This document shows, one piece after another, positions 35,054-43,113 of a stretch of 64,000 nucleotides of DNA (its first letter is position 1; each line of letters begins with the position of its first letter). The translations under genes and the position numbers were made by a program. The notes under the pieces were generated by a model. The model worked only from the letters and a program-made list of their open reading frames with translations. It ran no database searches and was not told the origin of the DNA. The DNA is from Roseovarius tolerans (GTDB taxonomy: Bacteria; Pseudomonadota; Alphaproteobacteria; Rhodobacterales; Rhodobacteraceae): the NCBI RefSeq assembly GCF_900109855.1, contig NZ_FOBO01000002.1:1-64000 (forward strand). The letters are read 5' to 3'.

Positions 35054-35067
35054 TTGATGTGGGTCAA
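35054..35067 (-). promoter_or_regulatory. FnrL-type binding site upstream of ompW
   Basis: On the minus strand TTGACCCACATCAA matches TTGAY-N4-RTCAA at every specified position. Its centre lies about 65 bases before the ompW start codon, which places it near -41.5 if transcription starts around 35019. A second such site occurs at 15129-15142 upstream of hemA. Confidence 0.62.
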
Positions 35068-35144
35068 ATTGCGCGGTCCGGCCCGTGCTGTGGTGAAATT
35101 GCAACAGGTGGGGCGCGCCCTGCCGATATGCGGGGGATTGCATC

Positions 35145-36749
35145 ATGCAACTGAAATCGGCGGTCCTGCCAACCTCGGAGGCGTTCCGGGCCAATGAGGC
35201 GGACCATCTCGAGGCATTGCGCGTGGTCGAGGAGGCCGCACTGACAGCGGCGGCGGGCGGCGGAGACCGCGCCCGCGAGCGACATCTGTCGCGCGGCAAG
35301 ATGTTGCCGCGCGACAGGGTGGCCGAACTGCTCGATCCGGGCAGCCCGTTCCTGGAGGTGGGGGCGACGGCGGCGCATGGCCTATATGACGGGGCCGCGC
35401 CGGGGGCGGGGGTGATCGCCGGGGTCGGCCGGGTGCAGGGGCGCGACGTGATGGTGGTGTGCAATGACGCCACCGTGAAAGGCGGCACCTATTACCCGAT
35501 GACCGTCAAGAAGCACCTGCGCGCGCAGGAGATCGCCGAGGAATGCCATCTGCCCTGCATTTACCTGGTGGATTCGGGCGGCGCGAACCTGCCCAATCAG
35601 GATGAGGTGTTCCCGGATCGCGATCATTTCGGGCGGATTTTCTACAATCAGGCGCGGATGAGCGCGCAGGGCATCGCGCAGATCGCCGTGGTGATGGGCA
35701 GTTGCACGGCGGGAGGGGCCTATGTGCCCGCGATGTCGGATGTGACGATCATCGTGCGCGATCAGGGCACGATCTTTCTCGCCGGGCCGCCGCTTGTGAA
35801 GGCCGCGACCGGAGAGGTGGTGACGGCCGAGGATCTGGGCGGCGGCGATGTGCATACGCGCCTGTCGGGCGTGGCGGATTATCTGGCCGAAGATGACGCG
35901 CATGCACTGGCGCTGGCCCGGCGGGCGGTGGGCAATCTGGGCGATGGGCTTGCCCCGGTCCGGGGCTGGCAGCCACCCGAGGAGCCCGCCTATGATCCGG
36001 CGGAATTACTCGGCGTGGTGCCCGCCGATCTGCGCACGCCCTATGATATTCGCGAGGTGATCGCGCGGCTGGTGGACGCAAGCCGCTTTGACGAATTCAA
36101 AGCGCGGTTCGGCGAGACACTGGTCTGCGGATTTTCCCATGTGAAGGGTTGCCCGGTGGGGATCATCGCCAATAACGGCGTGCTGTTTTCCGAGGCGGCC
36201 TCCAAGGGCGCGCATTTCGTGGAACTGTGTTCGCAGCGGCGCATCCCGTTGGTGTTCCTGCAGAACATCACCGGCTTCATGGTGGGCCGCAAATACGAGA
36301 ATGAGGGCATCGCGCGGCACGGGGCCAAGTTGGTGACGGCGGTGGCAACGACGAGCGTGCCCAAGATCACCATGCTGGTGGGCGGCTCCTTCGGCGCGGG
36401 CAATTATGGCATGGCGGGGCGCGCCTATCAGCCGCGATTCCTGTGGACCTGGCCCAATTCGCGGATTTCCGTGATGGGCGGTGCGCAGGCGGCGGGCGTG
36501 CTGGCGACGGTCAAGCGCGACGCGATGGAAAAGCGCGGCGAGGCGTGGTCGGCGGAGGAGGAAGAGGCGTTCAAGCGCCCGACCGTGGAGATGTTCGAGC
36601 GGCAGGCGCATCCGCTTTATGCCTCGGCGCGGCTGTGGGACGATGGCTGTATCGACCCGCGCAAGAGCCGGGACGTTCTGAGCCTCTCCTTGCGCGCGGC
36701 GTTGAATGCGCCGGTGGAGGAGACGCGCTTTGGCGTCTTTCGGATGTGA
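35145..36749 (+). CDS. mccB: Methylcrotonyl-CoA carboxylase, carboxyltransferase (beta) subunit
   Basis: A 534-residue carboxyltransferase that moves CO2 from biotin to 3-methylcrotonyl-CoA to give 3-methylglutaconyl-CoA. The two crotonase-fold halves and oxyanion-hole glycines are visible: Asp-Ser-Gly-Gly-Ala-Asn-Leu-Pro near residue 144 (acyl-CoA binding, first half) and [14 protein letters not shown] near 412-425 (biotin side, second half), plus Met-Gly-Gly-Ala-Gln-Ala-Ala-Gly. Asn-Ile-Thr-Gly-Phe-Met-Val-Gly marks methylcrotonyl rather than propionyl specificity. First gene after ompW, divergent from it; mccA follows after 57 bases. Confidence 0.93.
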   Translation: MQLKSAVLPTSEAFRANEADHLEALRVVEEAALTAAAGGGDRARERHLSRGKMLPRDRVAELLDPGSPFLEVGATAAHGLYDGAAPGAGVIAGVGRVQGRDVMVVCNDATVKGGTYYPMTVKKHLRAQEIAEECHLPCIYLVDSGGANLPNQDEVFPDRDHFGRIFYNQARMSAQGIAQIAVVMGSCTAGGAYVPAMSDVTIIVRDQGTIFLAGPPLVKAATGEVVTAEDLGGGDVHTRLSGVADYLAEDDAHALALARRAVGNLGDGLAPVRGWQPPEEPAYDPAELLGVVPADLRTPYDIREVIARLVDASRFDEFKARFGETLVCGFSHVKGCPVGIIANNGVLFSEAASKGAHFVELCSQRRIPLVFLQNITGFMVGRKYENEGIARHGAKLVTAVATTSVPKITMLVGGSFGAGNYGMAGRAYQPRFLWTWPNSRISVMGGAQAAGVLATVKRDAMEKRGEAWSAEEEEAFKRPTVEMFERQAHPLYASARLWDDGCIDPRKSRDVLSLSLRAALNAPVEETRFGVFRM

Positions 36750-36769
36750 GGGTGGTGATGTCGGGATTT

Positions 36770-36790
36770 GAGTATTTTCGGAAAGGTGAA
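36770..36790 (+). repeat. Dispersed 21-bp motif, copy 1
   Basis: The sequence starting GAGTATTTTCGGAAAG and ending TGAA occurs here, in the gap between mccB and mccA, and again at 60370-60390, 23.6 kb away, with one mismatch in 21 bases. It contains a GGAAAG ribosome-site-like core followed by GTG or ATG. Copies sit just before a start codon in both places. I believe similar strings recur in Rhodobacteraceae intergenic DNA, but that is from memory. Confidence 0.6.
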
Positions 36791-36806
36791 TCTGGGGGCG
36801 GGTGCT

Positions 36807-38744
36807 ATGTTTGAGCGGATTCTGATCGCCAACCGGGGCGAGATCGCGTGCCGGGTGATGCGGACGGCGCGCAGCCTCGGGGTCGAGGTGGTGGCGGTCT
36901 ATTCCGACGCCGACCGGGGCGCCGCGCATGTGGCGATGGCGGATGTCGCGGTGCATATCGGCGGGTCGGCCCCTGCCGAGAGTTACCTCAAAGGCGAGGC
37001 GATCATCGCGGCGGCGCTGGAGACGGGGGCCGAGGCGATCCATCCCGGCTATGGTTTCCTGAGCGAGAACCCTGATTTCGTCGAGGCGGTGGAGGCGGCG
37101 GGGCTGGTCTTCATTGGCCCCTCGGCGGCGGCCATTCGGGCGATGGGGCTCAAGGATGCGGCCAAGGCGCTGATGGAGGAGGCGGGCGTGCCGGTGGTGC
37201 CCGGCTATCACGGCAGCAATCAGGACCCCGAGCAACTGTCCGGGGCGGCTGACACCATTGGCTATCCGGTGCTGATCAAGGCCGTGGCGGGGGGTGGCGG
37301 CAAGGGGATGCGGCTGGTTGAGAGGCCGCAGGATTTTGCCGACGCTTTGGAGAGCGCGAGAGGAGAGGCGCGTACGGCCTTTGGCAATGCCGATGTGCTG
37401 ATCGAGAAATTCGTCGAGAAACCGCGCCATATCGAGGTGCAGGTCTTTGGGGACGGCACGCGCGCGGTGCATCTATTCGAGCGCGATTGCTCGTTGCAGC
37501 GCCGCCATCAGAAGGTGATCGAGGAGGCCCCCGCGCCGGGCATGACCGAGGCGATGCGTGCCGCCATGGGACAGGCCGCCGTGCGGGCCGCCGAGGCGAT
37601 CGGCTATAGCGGTGCGGGCACGGTGGAGTTCATCGTCGATGGCTCTGACGGGCTGCGCGCGGATCGCTTCTGGTTCATGGAGATGAACACGCGGTTGCAG
37701 GTCGAGCATCCGGTGACCGAGGCGATCACCGGCGTCGATCTGGTGGAATGGCAGTTGCGCGTGGCCGCTGGGGAGGCGCTGCCCGCGCGTCAGGAGGACC
37801 TGACGATCAGCGGCCACGCCTTCGAGGCGCGGCTTTATGCCGAGGACGTGCCGAAGGGATTTCTGCCCGCGACCGGCAGGCTATCGCATCTGGCCTTTCC
37901 GGAGGGCTGCCGCGCCGATAGCGGGGTGCGGGCGGGTGACGAGATCAGCCCGTTCTATGACCCGATGATCGCCAAGGTGATCACCCATGGACCGACTCGT
38001 GCCGTGGCGCTGCGGCGGCTGGCGCGGGCGCTGGAGCGGTGCGAGGTGGCCGGGACGGTCACCAATCTCGGCTTTCTCGGCGCGCTTGCGCGGCATGAGG
38101 GGTTTGCGCGCGGCGATGTGGATACCGGGCTGATCGCGCGGGATATCGAGACGCTGGTGGTGGCCCCGTTGGCGGGGCCACAGGAGACGGCGCTTGCCGC
38201 ACTGGCTGCGCTTGATCTGCTTGAGGGCGCGTCGGCGGAGGCGGGATTCGCACTCTGGCAGCCGCTGGGGCGTGACGTGGTATTGGTGTCGGAGGGGGAC
38301 GAGGTGACGGTGCGGCTGCGCACGCTGTCGGGCACCGCCCACGATCTGCGGGTGGGCGAGACATGGGTCGCGGCGCGGCGCGTCGACGGGCAGTGGCGGC
38401 TCGATGGCGCGCCCGCGCCTGGGGTGGCGGTGGACGGCGCGCGGATCACGGTCTTTGCGCGATACGGGCTTGTCTTCGATCTGGTCGATCCGCTGGCGCG
38501 GGACAGTGTGGCGGGGGGCGATGCGGCGTTGATCGAGGCGCCGATGCCGGGGCTGGTCAAGGCGGTCTTTGCGCGCGCCGGGCAGGCGGTTACCAAGGGC
38601 GACCGTCTGGCCGTGCTGGAGGCGATGAAGATGGAACATAGCCTGCTGGCTGCACGTGACGGGGTGGTGGCCGAGGTGCTGGTCGCGACAGGCGATCAGG
38701 TCAGCGCGGGGGCGGCGCTGGTTCGGTTAGAGGACGACTCATGA
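36807..38744 (+). CDS. mccA: Methylcrotonyl-CoA carboxylase, biotin (alpha) subunit
   Basis: A 645-residue subunit with biotin carboxylase and biotin carrier parts. Biotin carboxylase: the start Arg-Ile-Leu-Ile-Ala-Asn-Arg-Gly-Glu-Ile-Ala-Cys-Arg, the ATP-grasp glycine loop Gly-Gly-Gly-Gly-Lys-Gly-Met near residue 163 and Glu-Met-Asn-Thr-Arg-Leu-Gln-Val-Glu-His near 295. The carrier lysine is Lys608 in Glu-Ala-Met-Lys-Met-Glu-His, in the last 40 residues, and Pro-Met-Pro-Gly lies about 30 residues before it. It transfers CO2 to biotin using ATP and works with mccB. ATG 36807 was chosen because homologues begin with Met-Phe-Glu/Asp; an in-frame GTG at 36786 is possible. Confidence 0.93.
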   Translation: MFERILIANRGEIACRVMRTARSLGVEVVAVYSDADRGAAHVAMADVAVHIGGSAPAESYLKGEAIIAAALETGAEAIHPGYGFLSENPDFVEAVEAAGLVFIGPSAAAIRAMGLKDAAKALMEEAGVPVVPGYHGSNQDPEQLSGAADTIGYPVLIKAVAGGGGKGMRLVERPQDFADALESARGEARTAFGNADVLIEKFVEKPRHIEVQVFGDGTRAVHLFERDCSLQRRHQKVIEEAPAPGMTEAMRAAMGQAAVRAAEAIGYSGAGTVEFIVDGSDGLRADRFWFMEMNTRLQVEHPVTEAITGVDLVEWQLRVAAGEALPARQEDLTISGHAFEARLYAEDVPKGFLPATGRLSHLAFPEGCRADSGVRAGDEISPFYDPMIAKVITHGPTRAVALRRLARALERCEVAGTVTNLGFLGALARHEGFARGDVDTGLIARDIETLVVAPLAGPQETALAALAALDLLEGASAEAGFALWQPLGRDVVLVSEGDEVTVRLRTLSGTAHDLRVGETWVAARRVDGQWRLDGAPAPGVAVDGARITVFARYGLVFDLVDPLARDSVAGGDAALIEAPMPGLVKAVFARAGQAVTKGDRLAVLEAMKMEHSLLAARDGVVAEVLVATGDQVSAGAALVRLEDDS

Positions 38745-39397
38745 TCATCCTGCACCATGTGCCGCTGGCGCGCTCGCTTCGGGTGCTGTGGCTGCTGGAG
38801 GAGTTGGGGCTCGACTATGAGCTGCGCAATTACTCGATCCGCGATGGCTCCATGCGTAGCCCGGAGTTTCTGGCGCTGTCGCCTGCGGGGCGCGTGCCGG
38901 TGCTGGAGCACGAGGGTGCGGTCTGGGTGGAGAGTGCGGCCATCGTGCAGATGCTGTGCGAGACCTACCCCGATGCCGGGCTGATGCCGCCGCCGGGTCA
39001 CCCGGAGCGTGCGCGGTTTATGGAGATGCTGAGCCTGTCGGAGACGGTGGGGTGTCTGCTGGAAAATCTCAATCTCAATCAGGTGTTCCTGCGCCCGCCC
39101 GCGCGCCCGTCGCCCACGGTGGTGAAGCTGCTCAATGCCCGGCTGCGCGCGGTGCTGGCGGCTATGGAGGCGCGGCTGGAGGGCGATCATCTGTTGGCGT
39201 CAGGCTTTTCGGCGGCGGATATCATGTTTGCCTACGGGTTTGAGTTGGCGCGGTATTATGTAGATCTGAACGCCTATCCGCGTCTGATGGCGTATTGGGA
39301 GGGCCTGCGCGCGCGGCCTGGGTATCAAAGGGCCAAGGCGCGGGATGGCGCACAAGATATCTATGCGCAGGAGTTCTATCCTGTGCCGGAGGAATGA
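38741..39397 (+). CDS. Glutathione S-transferase family protein
   Basis: A 218-residue protein with an N-terminal thioredoxin-like GST domain (residues 1-80, with Arg-Val-Pro-Val-Leu-Glu and Val-Glu-Ser-Ala-Ala-Ile, the glutathione-binding cis-Pro and Glu-Ser motifs) and an all-helical C-terminal domain (90-205). The first 12 residues contain Ser14 that could activate the thiol. It overlaps the mccA stop by four bases (ATGA), so it is part of the liu transcript; GSTs commonly occur in such catabolic operons, perhaps for detoxification or isomerisation. Substrate unknown. Confidence 0.85.
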   Translation: MIILHHVPLARSLRVLWLLEELGLDYELRNYSIRDGSMRSPEFLALSPAGRVPVLEHEGAVWVESAAIVQMLCETYPDAGLMPPPGHPERARFMEMLSLSETVGCLLENLNLNQVFLRPPARPSPTVVKLLNARLRAVLAAMEARLEGDHLLASGFSAADIMFAYGFELARYYVDLNAYPRLMAYWEGLRARPGYQRAKARDGAQDIYAQEFYPVPEE

Positions 39398-39399
39398 GC

Positions 39400-40257
39400 A
39401 TGGCGGAGCGCGTTGAAATCTTCGAGGTCGGCCCGCGCGACGGCTTGCAGAACGAGGCGGCGCGGATCGCCACGCGCGACAAGATTGCCTTGGTCAATCT
39501 GCTCAGCGAGGCGGGGTTCGCGCGCATCGAGGTTGCCAGTTTCGTCAGCCCCAAATGGGTGCCGCAGATGGCCGACTCGGACGAGGTGTTGCGTGGGATC
39601 AGGCGCGCGCCGGGGGTGCGTTATGCTGCGCTGACGCCCAACATGCGCGGGCTCAATGACGCGCTGGAGGCCGAGGCGGATGAGGTGGCGATTTTCGGGT
39701 CGGCCTCGGAGGGGTTCTCGAAGGCCAATATCAACGCCACGATCGACGAGAGCCTTGCGCGGTTTGCCCCGGTGCTGGAGGCGGCGGGGGCCGAGGGGCT
39801 GCGGGTGCGCGGCTACGTGTCCTGTGTGGTGGAATGCCCTTATGACGGCCCGGTCGATCCAGGGCAGGTGGCGCGCGTGGCCGAGGCGCTCTGGCAGATG
39901 GGATGCTATGAGATCAGCCTTGGAGACACCATTGGCCGTGGCACGCCCGAGGCGGTCGATGCGATGCTGGCGGCGGTCTGCGATGCGCTGCCGGCGGAGC
40001 GGCTGGCGGGGCATTTCCATGACACGTCGGGCCGCGCGCTCGACAATATCGCAGCGTCGCTGGCGCGCGGCCTGCGGGTGTTCGATGCTGCGGTCGGTGG
40101 TCTTGGTGGATGTCCCTATGCGCCCGGCGCTGCGGGCAATGTGGCGACGGAGAAGGTGCATGAGCGTCTGGCGGCGCTCGGATACGAGACCGGTCTGGAT
40201 GCGGACGTGCTGGCGCGCGCGGCGGAGATGGCGCGGGCGATGCGGGGTGACGGGTAA
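39400..40257 (+). CDS. Hydroxymethylglutaryl-CoA lyase
   Basis: Cleaves HMG-CoA to acetoacetate and acetyl-CoA, the last step of leucine degradation. A 285-residue TIM-barrel enzyme with Glu-Val-Gly-Pro-Arg-Asp-Gly-Leu-Gln-Asn at residues 8-17 (catalytic Arg, metal-binding Asp), the Pro-Lys-Trp-Val-Pro-Gln-Met-Ala motif, Gly-Gly-Cys-Pro-Tyr-Ala-Pro-Gly-Ala (the flexible-loop cysteine) and His-Phe-His-Asp-Thr metal ligands. The start at 39400 has GGAGG seven bases upstream; an ATG two codons earlier overlaps the stop of the preceding gene. Ends inside the first of two AT-rich hairpins. Confidence 0.93.
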   Translation: MAERVEIFEVGPRDGLQNEAARIATRDKIALVNLLSEAGFARIEVASFVSPKWVPQMADSDEVLRGIRRAPGVRYAALTPNMRGLNDALEAEADEVAIFGSASEGFSKANINATIDESLARFAPVLEAAGAEGLRVRGYVSCVVECPYDGPVDPGQVARVAEALWQMGCYEISLGDTIGRGTPEAVDAMLAAVCDALPAERLAGHFHDTSGRALDNIAASLARGLRVFDAAVGGLGGCPYAPGAAGNVATEKVHERLAALGYETGLDADVLARAAEMARAMRGDG

Positions 40258-40301
40258 AAATCTTGAAAAGATTTTTGACAAATTTCTTTTGAAGAAATTT
40301 G
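40256..40301 (+). repeat. Two consecutive perfect AT-rich hairpins
   Basis: AAAAATCTT-GAA-AAGATTTTT (40256-40276) and CAAATTTCTT-TTG-AAGAAATTTG (40279-40301) lie back to back between the HMG-CoA lyase stop (included in the first stem) and the enoyl-CoA hydratase ribosome site. Stems are 9 and 10 bp with 3-base loops. They stand out from the GC-rich surroundings. They could be RNA processing or stability elements, or a paired repeat family; neither ends in a U run after a GC stem, so they are not classic terminators. Confidence 0.7.
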
Positions 40302-40319
40302 GTACGAAGAGGAGAGGGC

Positions 40320-41102
40320 ATGACCGAGACGATCAGCATCGAGCAAGACGCGCGGGGGGTGGTGACGCTGTGGCTGGACCGGGCGGAGAAGCATAACGCC
40401 ATGTCGGCGCAGATGATTGCGGAGTTGCATCAGGCGGCGATGGATCTGGGGGCTGACGATGCTGTGCGGGTGGTGGTGCTGGCAGCCAGGGGCAGGACAT
40501 TCTGCGCCGGTGGCGATTTGGGCTGGATGCGGGATCAGTTCGAGGCGGACCCGGAGGTGCGCGGGCGCGAGGCGGCCAAGCTCGCGCATATGCTGCAGGC
40601 GCTCAACACCCTGTCGAAGCCGCTCATTGGCCGGGTGCATGGCAATGCCTTTGGCGGGGGTGTCGGGCTGATGAGCGTGTGCGATGTTGTGATCGGCGCG
40701 GAGGCTGCGCAATTCGCGCTGACCGAGACGCGGTTGGGGCTGATCCCTGCCACGATCGGGCCTTACGTGGCGGCGCGCATGGGCGAGGCACGGGCGCGGC
40801 GCGTCTTCATGTCCGGGCGGCGTTTCGATGCGGGTGAGGCGAAAGATCTGGGCTTGCTGGCGCAGGCGGTGCCCGAGGGTGAACTTGATGCGGCGGTCGA
40901 GGCCGAGGTCGCGCCCTATCTTGATTGCGCGCCGGGGGCGGTCGCGCGGGCCAAGGCGCTGTTGCGGGATCTGGGGCCTAGGATCGACGAGGCGGTGATC
41001 GCGCAGACCGTCGAGGCGCTGGCCGAGTGCTGGGCCGGGGACGAGGCGCCGGAGGGCATCGGCGCTTTCTTCGACAAGCGCGCGCCCCGCTGGCGGGGCT
41101 GA
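40320..41102 (+). CDS. Enoyl-CoA hydratase (methylglutaconyl-CoA hydratase)
   Basis: A 260-residue crotonase-fold enzyme. Oxyanion-hole motifs: Ala-Gly-Gly-Asp-Leu-Gly-Trp near residue 65 and Gly-Asn-Ala-Phe-Gly-Gly-Gly-Val near 112-119; catalytic Glu in Glu-Thr-Arg-Leu-Gly-Leu-Ile-Pro near 140. In the liu pathway this hydratase converts 3-methylglutaconyl-CoA to HMG-CoA. Its location directly after HMG-CoA lyase supports that. A GAGGAGAG site precedes the ATG at 40320. Other hydratase substrates cannot be excluded by sequence. Confidence 0.87.
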   Translation: MTETISIEQDARGVVTLWLDRAEKHNAMSAQMIAELHQAAMDLGADDAVRVVVLAARGRTFCAGGDLGWMRDQFEADPEVRGREAAKLAHMLQALNTLSKPLIGRVHGNAFGGGVGLMSVCDVVIGAEAAQFALTETRLGLIPATIGPYVAARMGEARARRVFMSGRRFDAGEAKDLGLLAQAVPEGELDAAVEAEVAPYLDCAPGAVARAKALLRDLGPRIDEAVIAQTVEALAECWAGDEAPEGIGAFFDKRAPRWRG

Positions 41103-41144
41103 GTCGCGCGGATTTGCCGCGATGCGGCGACGGGCGGTCAGGTT

Positions 41145-41164
41145 TTCGGTCCAATTCGACCGAA
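41145..41164. promoter_or_regulatory. Overlapping inverted repeats after the liu cluster
   Basis: TTCGGTC-CAATTC-GACCGAA (41145-41164) forms a 7-bp stem. A second palindrome, AATTCG-AC-CGAATT (41153-41166), shares its bases, so only one of them can form at a time. They lie 43 bases after the last liu gene and about 70 before the nuo promoter. A terminator or an operator is possible. Confidence 0.35.
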
Positions 41165-41234
41165 TTGCGGCATACTATCGCATACATAAATGCAGATTCA
41201 GGCCTGCCGGGCAATCAAACCCGCGCACGCTTGG

Positions 41235-41263
41235 TTGACCCCATCAAGGGGCGGGTTTAAACC
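41235..41263 (+). promoter_or_regulatory. Candidate promoter of the nuo operon
   Basis: TTGACC (41235-41240), a 17-bp spacer and TAAACC (41258-41263); the start would be near 41270, 53 bases before the nuoA GTG. It is the best promoter-like pair in the 220-bp gap upstream of nuoA. Confidence 0.45.
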
Positions 41264-41265
41264 CG
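41252..41265. promoter_or_regulatory. Perfect 14-bp palindrome over the nuo -10 region
   Basis: CGGGTTTAAACCCG is a perfect palindrome covering the candidate -10 hexamer. A dimeric regulator bound here would block RNA polymerase. No matching known operator was recognised. Confidence 0.4.
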
Positions 41266-41322
41266 GCATAGTCATGCAGCCATCTTGATGCGCCCGCGCC
41301 CGCGCATGAAAGGAGCCACCTC

Positions 41323-41688
41323 GTGGAAGAGATGCTGAGGGAATACCTCCCCATCCTGATTTTGCTGGCCATTGCCATAGGTCTCGGGCTCGTCCTGATC
41401 TTGGCGGCCGTGGTGCTGGCGGTTCGCAACCCCGACCCGGAAAAGCTGAGCGCCTATGAGTGCGGCTTCAACGCCTTTGATGACGCGCGGATGAAGTTCG
41501 ATGTTCGGTTTTATCTGGTGTCGATCCTCTTCATCATCTTTGACCTTGAGATTGCCATGCTATTTCCATGGGCAGTCGCCTTTCAGGATCTGAGCATGGC
41601 GGCATTTTGGTCGATGATGGTGTTTCTGGCCGTTCTGACCGCCGGATTCGCCTATGAATGGCGCAAGGGAGCGATGGAATGGGAGTGA
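41323..41688 (+). CDS. nuoA: NADH-quinone oxidoreductase subunit A
   Basis: Small membrane subunit of respiratory complex I (121 residues, three helices), homologous to ND3. The loop between helix 1 and 2 has the conserved Lys-Leu-Ser-Ala-Tyr-Glu-Cys-Gly-Phe motif (the Cys corresponds to the active/deactive marker Cys of ND3). GTG start at 41323 with AAGGAG eight bases upstream. First gene of the 14-gene nuo operon; overlaps nuoB by ten bases. Confidence 0.95.
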   Translation: MEEMLREYLPILILLAIAIGLGLVLILAAVVLAVRNPDPEKLSAYECGFNAFDDARMKFDVRFYLVSILFIIFDLEIAMLFPWAVAFQDLSMAAFWSMMVFLAVLTAGFAYEWRKGAMEWE

Positions 41689-42305
41689 ACGATCAAGACG
41701 ACGCGGTCGTGACCGAAACGCAGGGCCAGGGCCAGGGCAACCAGAGCCCGCGCGTGAAATCCGCGCCGTCGAGCCTCGCCCCGGTTGAGGCTTACGAGCC
41801 GGGTGAGACCCACGAACCCGCGATGCAGGCGCTGAACGCCGAGTTGCAGGACAAGGGGTTTCTGGTGACCTCGACCGAGGACATCATCAATTGGGCACGC
41901 ACCGGCAGCCTGCATTGGATGACCTTTGGCTTGGCATGTTGCGCGGTCGAGATGATGCACACCGCGATGCCGCGCTATGACGTGGAGCGGTTCGGCTTTG
42001 CACCGCGCGCCAGCCCGCGCCAGTCTGACGTGATGATCGTGGCGGGCACGCTGACCAACAAGATGGCCCCGGCGCTGCGCAAGGTCTATGACCAGATGCC
42101 GGAGCCGCGCTACGTGATTTCGATGGGGTCCTGCGCCAATGGCGGCGGCTACTACCACTATAGCTATTCCGTGGTGCGCGGCTGTGACCGGATCGTGCCG
42201 GTCGATATCTACGTGCCGGGCTGCCCGCCGACCGCCGAGGCGCTGGTTTATGGCATCCTCCAGTTGCAGCGCAAAATCCGCCGGACAGGGACGATCGTGA
42301 GATGA
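41679..42305 (+). CDS. nuoB: NADH-quinone oxidoreductase subunit B
   Basis: Peripheral-arm subunit carrying the terminal cluster N2. A 208-residue protein: a long polar N-terminal extension (about 45 residues, Gln-rich) and the conserved domain with Cys-Cys in Leu-Ala-Cys-Cys-Ala-Val-Glu, Gly-Ser-Cys-Ala-Asn and Gly-Cys-Pro-Pro-Thr, the four N2 ligands. AAGGGAG lies seven bases before ATG 41679. Overlaps nuoC by four bases. Confidence 0.95.
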   Translation: MGVNDQDDAVVTETQGQGQGNQSPRVKSAPSSLAPVEAYEPGETHEPAMQALNAELQDKGFLVTSTEDIINWARTGSLHWMTFGLACCAVEMMHTAMPRYDVERFGFAPRASPRQSDVMIVAGTLTNKMAPALRKVYDQMPEPRYVISMGSCANGGGYYHYSYSVVRGCDRIVPVDIYVPGCPPTAEALVYGILQLQRKIRRTGTIVR

Positions 42306-42910
42306 GCAAGGCACTCAAGGAACTGGGCGCATATATCGAGTTGAAGCGCGGCGATTGCGTGCTGGGCTGGGATGTGACGCATGGCGAACTAAATGTCGAT
42401 GTGGCGCTGCCGAACATCAGCGGGCTGGTGGAATTTCTCAAGACCGACCAGACCTGCGCGTTTTCCACGCTGGTCGATATCACGGCGGTGGATTATCCCG
42501 AACGGCCCAAGCGGTTCGACGTGGTCTATCACCTGTTGAGCATGTATCAAAACCACCGTGTCCGCCTGCGCGTCGCTGTGCGCGAAGAGGACATGGTGCC
42601 CTCGATCACCGAGATTTTCCCCTCGGCCAACTGGTTCGAGCGCGAGGTGTTCGACATGTTCGGCATCCTTTTCTCGGGCCATTCCGACCTGCGGCGCATC
42701 CTCACCGATTACGGGTTTCGCGGCCATCCGCTGCGCAAGGATTTCCCGACCACGGGCTATACCGAGGTGCGCTATGACGAGGTGCAGAAGCGCGTTGTCT
42801 ATGAGCCGGTGAAACTGGTGCAGGAATACCGGCAGTTCGATTTCATGTCGCCCTGGGAAGGGGCTGATTACATCCTTCCGGGTGATGAGAAGGAAGAGGG
42901 CGCGAAATGA
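42302..42910 (+). CDS. nuoC: NADH-quinone oxidoreductase subunit C
   Basis: A 202-residue 30-kDa-type subunit of the peripheral arm. The signature [10 protein letters not shown] and Asp-Tyr-Gly-Phe-x-Gly-His-Pro-Leu-Arg-Lys-Asp-Phe-Pro are present near 115-160. No cofactor. It is separate from nuoD (not the fused nuoCD of enterobacteria). Starts inside the nuoB stop (ATGA). Confidence 0.95.
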   Translation: MSKALKELGAYIELKRGDCVLGWDVTHGELNVDVALPNISGLVEFLKTDQTCAFSTLVDITAVDYPERPKRFDVVYHLLSMYQNHRVRLRVAVREEDMVPSITEIFPSANWFEREVFDMFGILFSGHSDLRRILTDYGFRGHPLRKDFPTTGYTEVRYDEVQKRVVYEPVKLVQEYRQFDFMSPWEGADYILPGDEKEEGAK

Positions 42911-43113
42911 TGAGCGGCGGCTATGGCATGGGTGGTGGTGGCGTGATCTTCATGCTTCTATTCGCGGTATTGATCATCATCCCGTTCTGGAAGTTGTTGC
43001 CGAAATTCGGCATTCCCAGTTGGGTGAGCCTCGTGTCGATCATCCCGCTTGGGGCGCTGGTCCTGCTTTGGGTCATGGCGTTCCGCGACAAGCTTGACGG
43101 AGGACGCAGATAA
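42907..43113 (+). CDS. Small membrane protein within the nuo operon
   Basis: A 68-residue protein: glycine/methionine-rich start, two hydrophobic helices (about 12-27 and 38-57) separated by a short basic loop, and a charged tail. It overlaps both nuoC and nuoD by a few bases (ATGA and TAATG), so it is translationally locked into the operon. Extra short frames of this kind occur in the nuo operons of Rhodobacter and Paracoccus. Function unknown; an accessory or assembly role is only inferred. Confidence 0.75.
   Translation: MMSGGYGMGGGGVIFMLLFAVLIIIPFWKLLPKFGIPSWVSLVSIIPLGALVLLWVMAFRDKLDGGRR

Noticed and set aside
41235-41247. TTGACCCCATCAA upstream of nuoA as an FNR box
   Set aside because: Only three bases separate the TTGAC and ATCAA half-sites; FNR-family dimers need four. 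The TTGACC is better explained as a -35 element.
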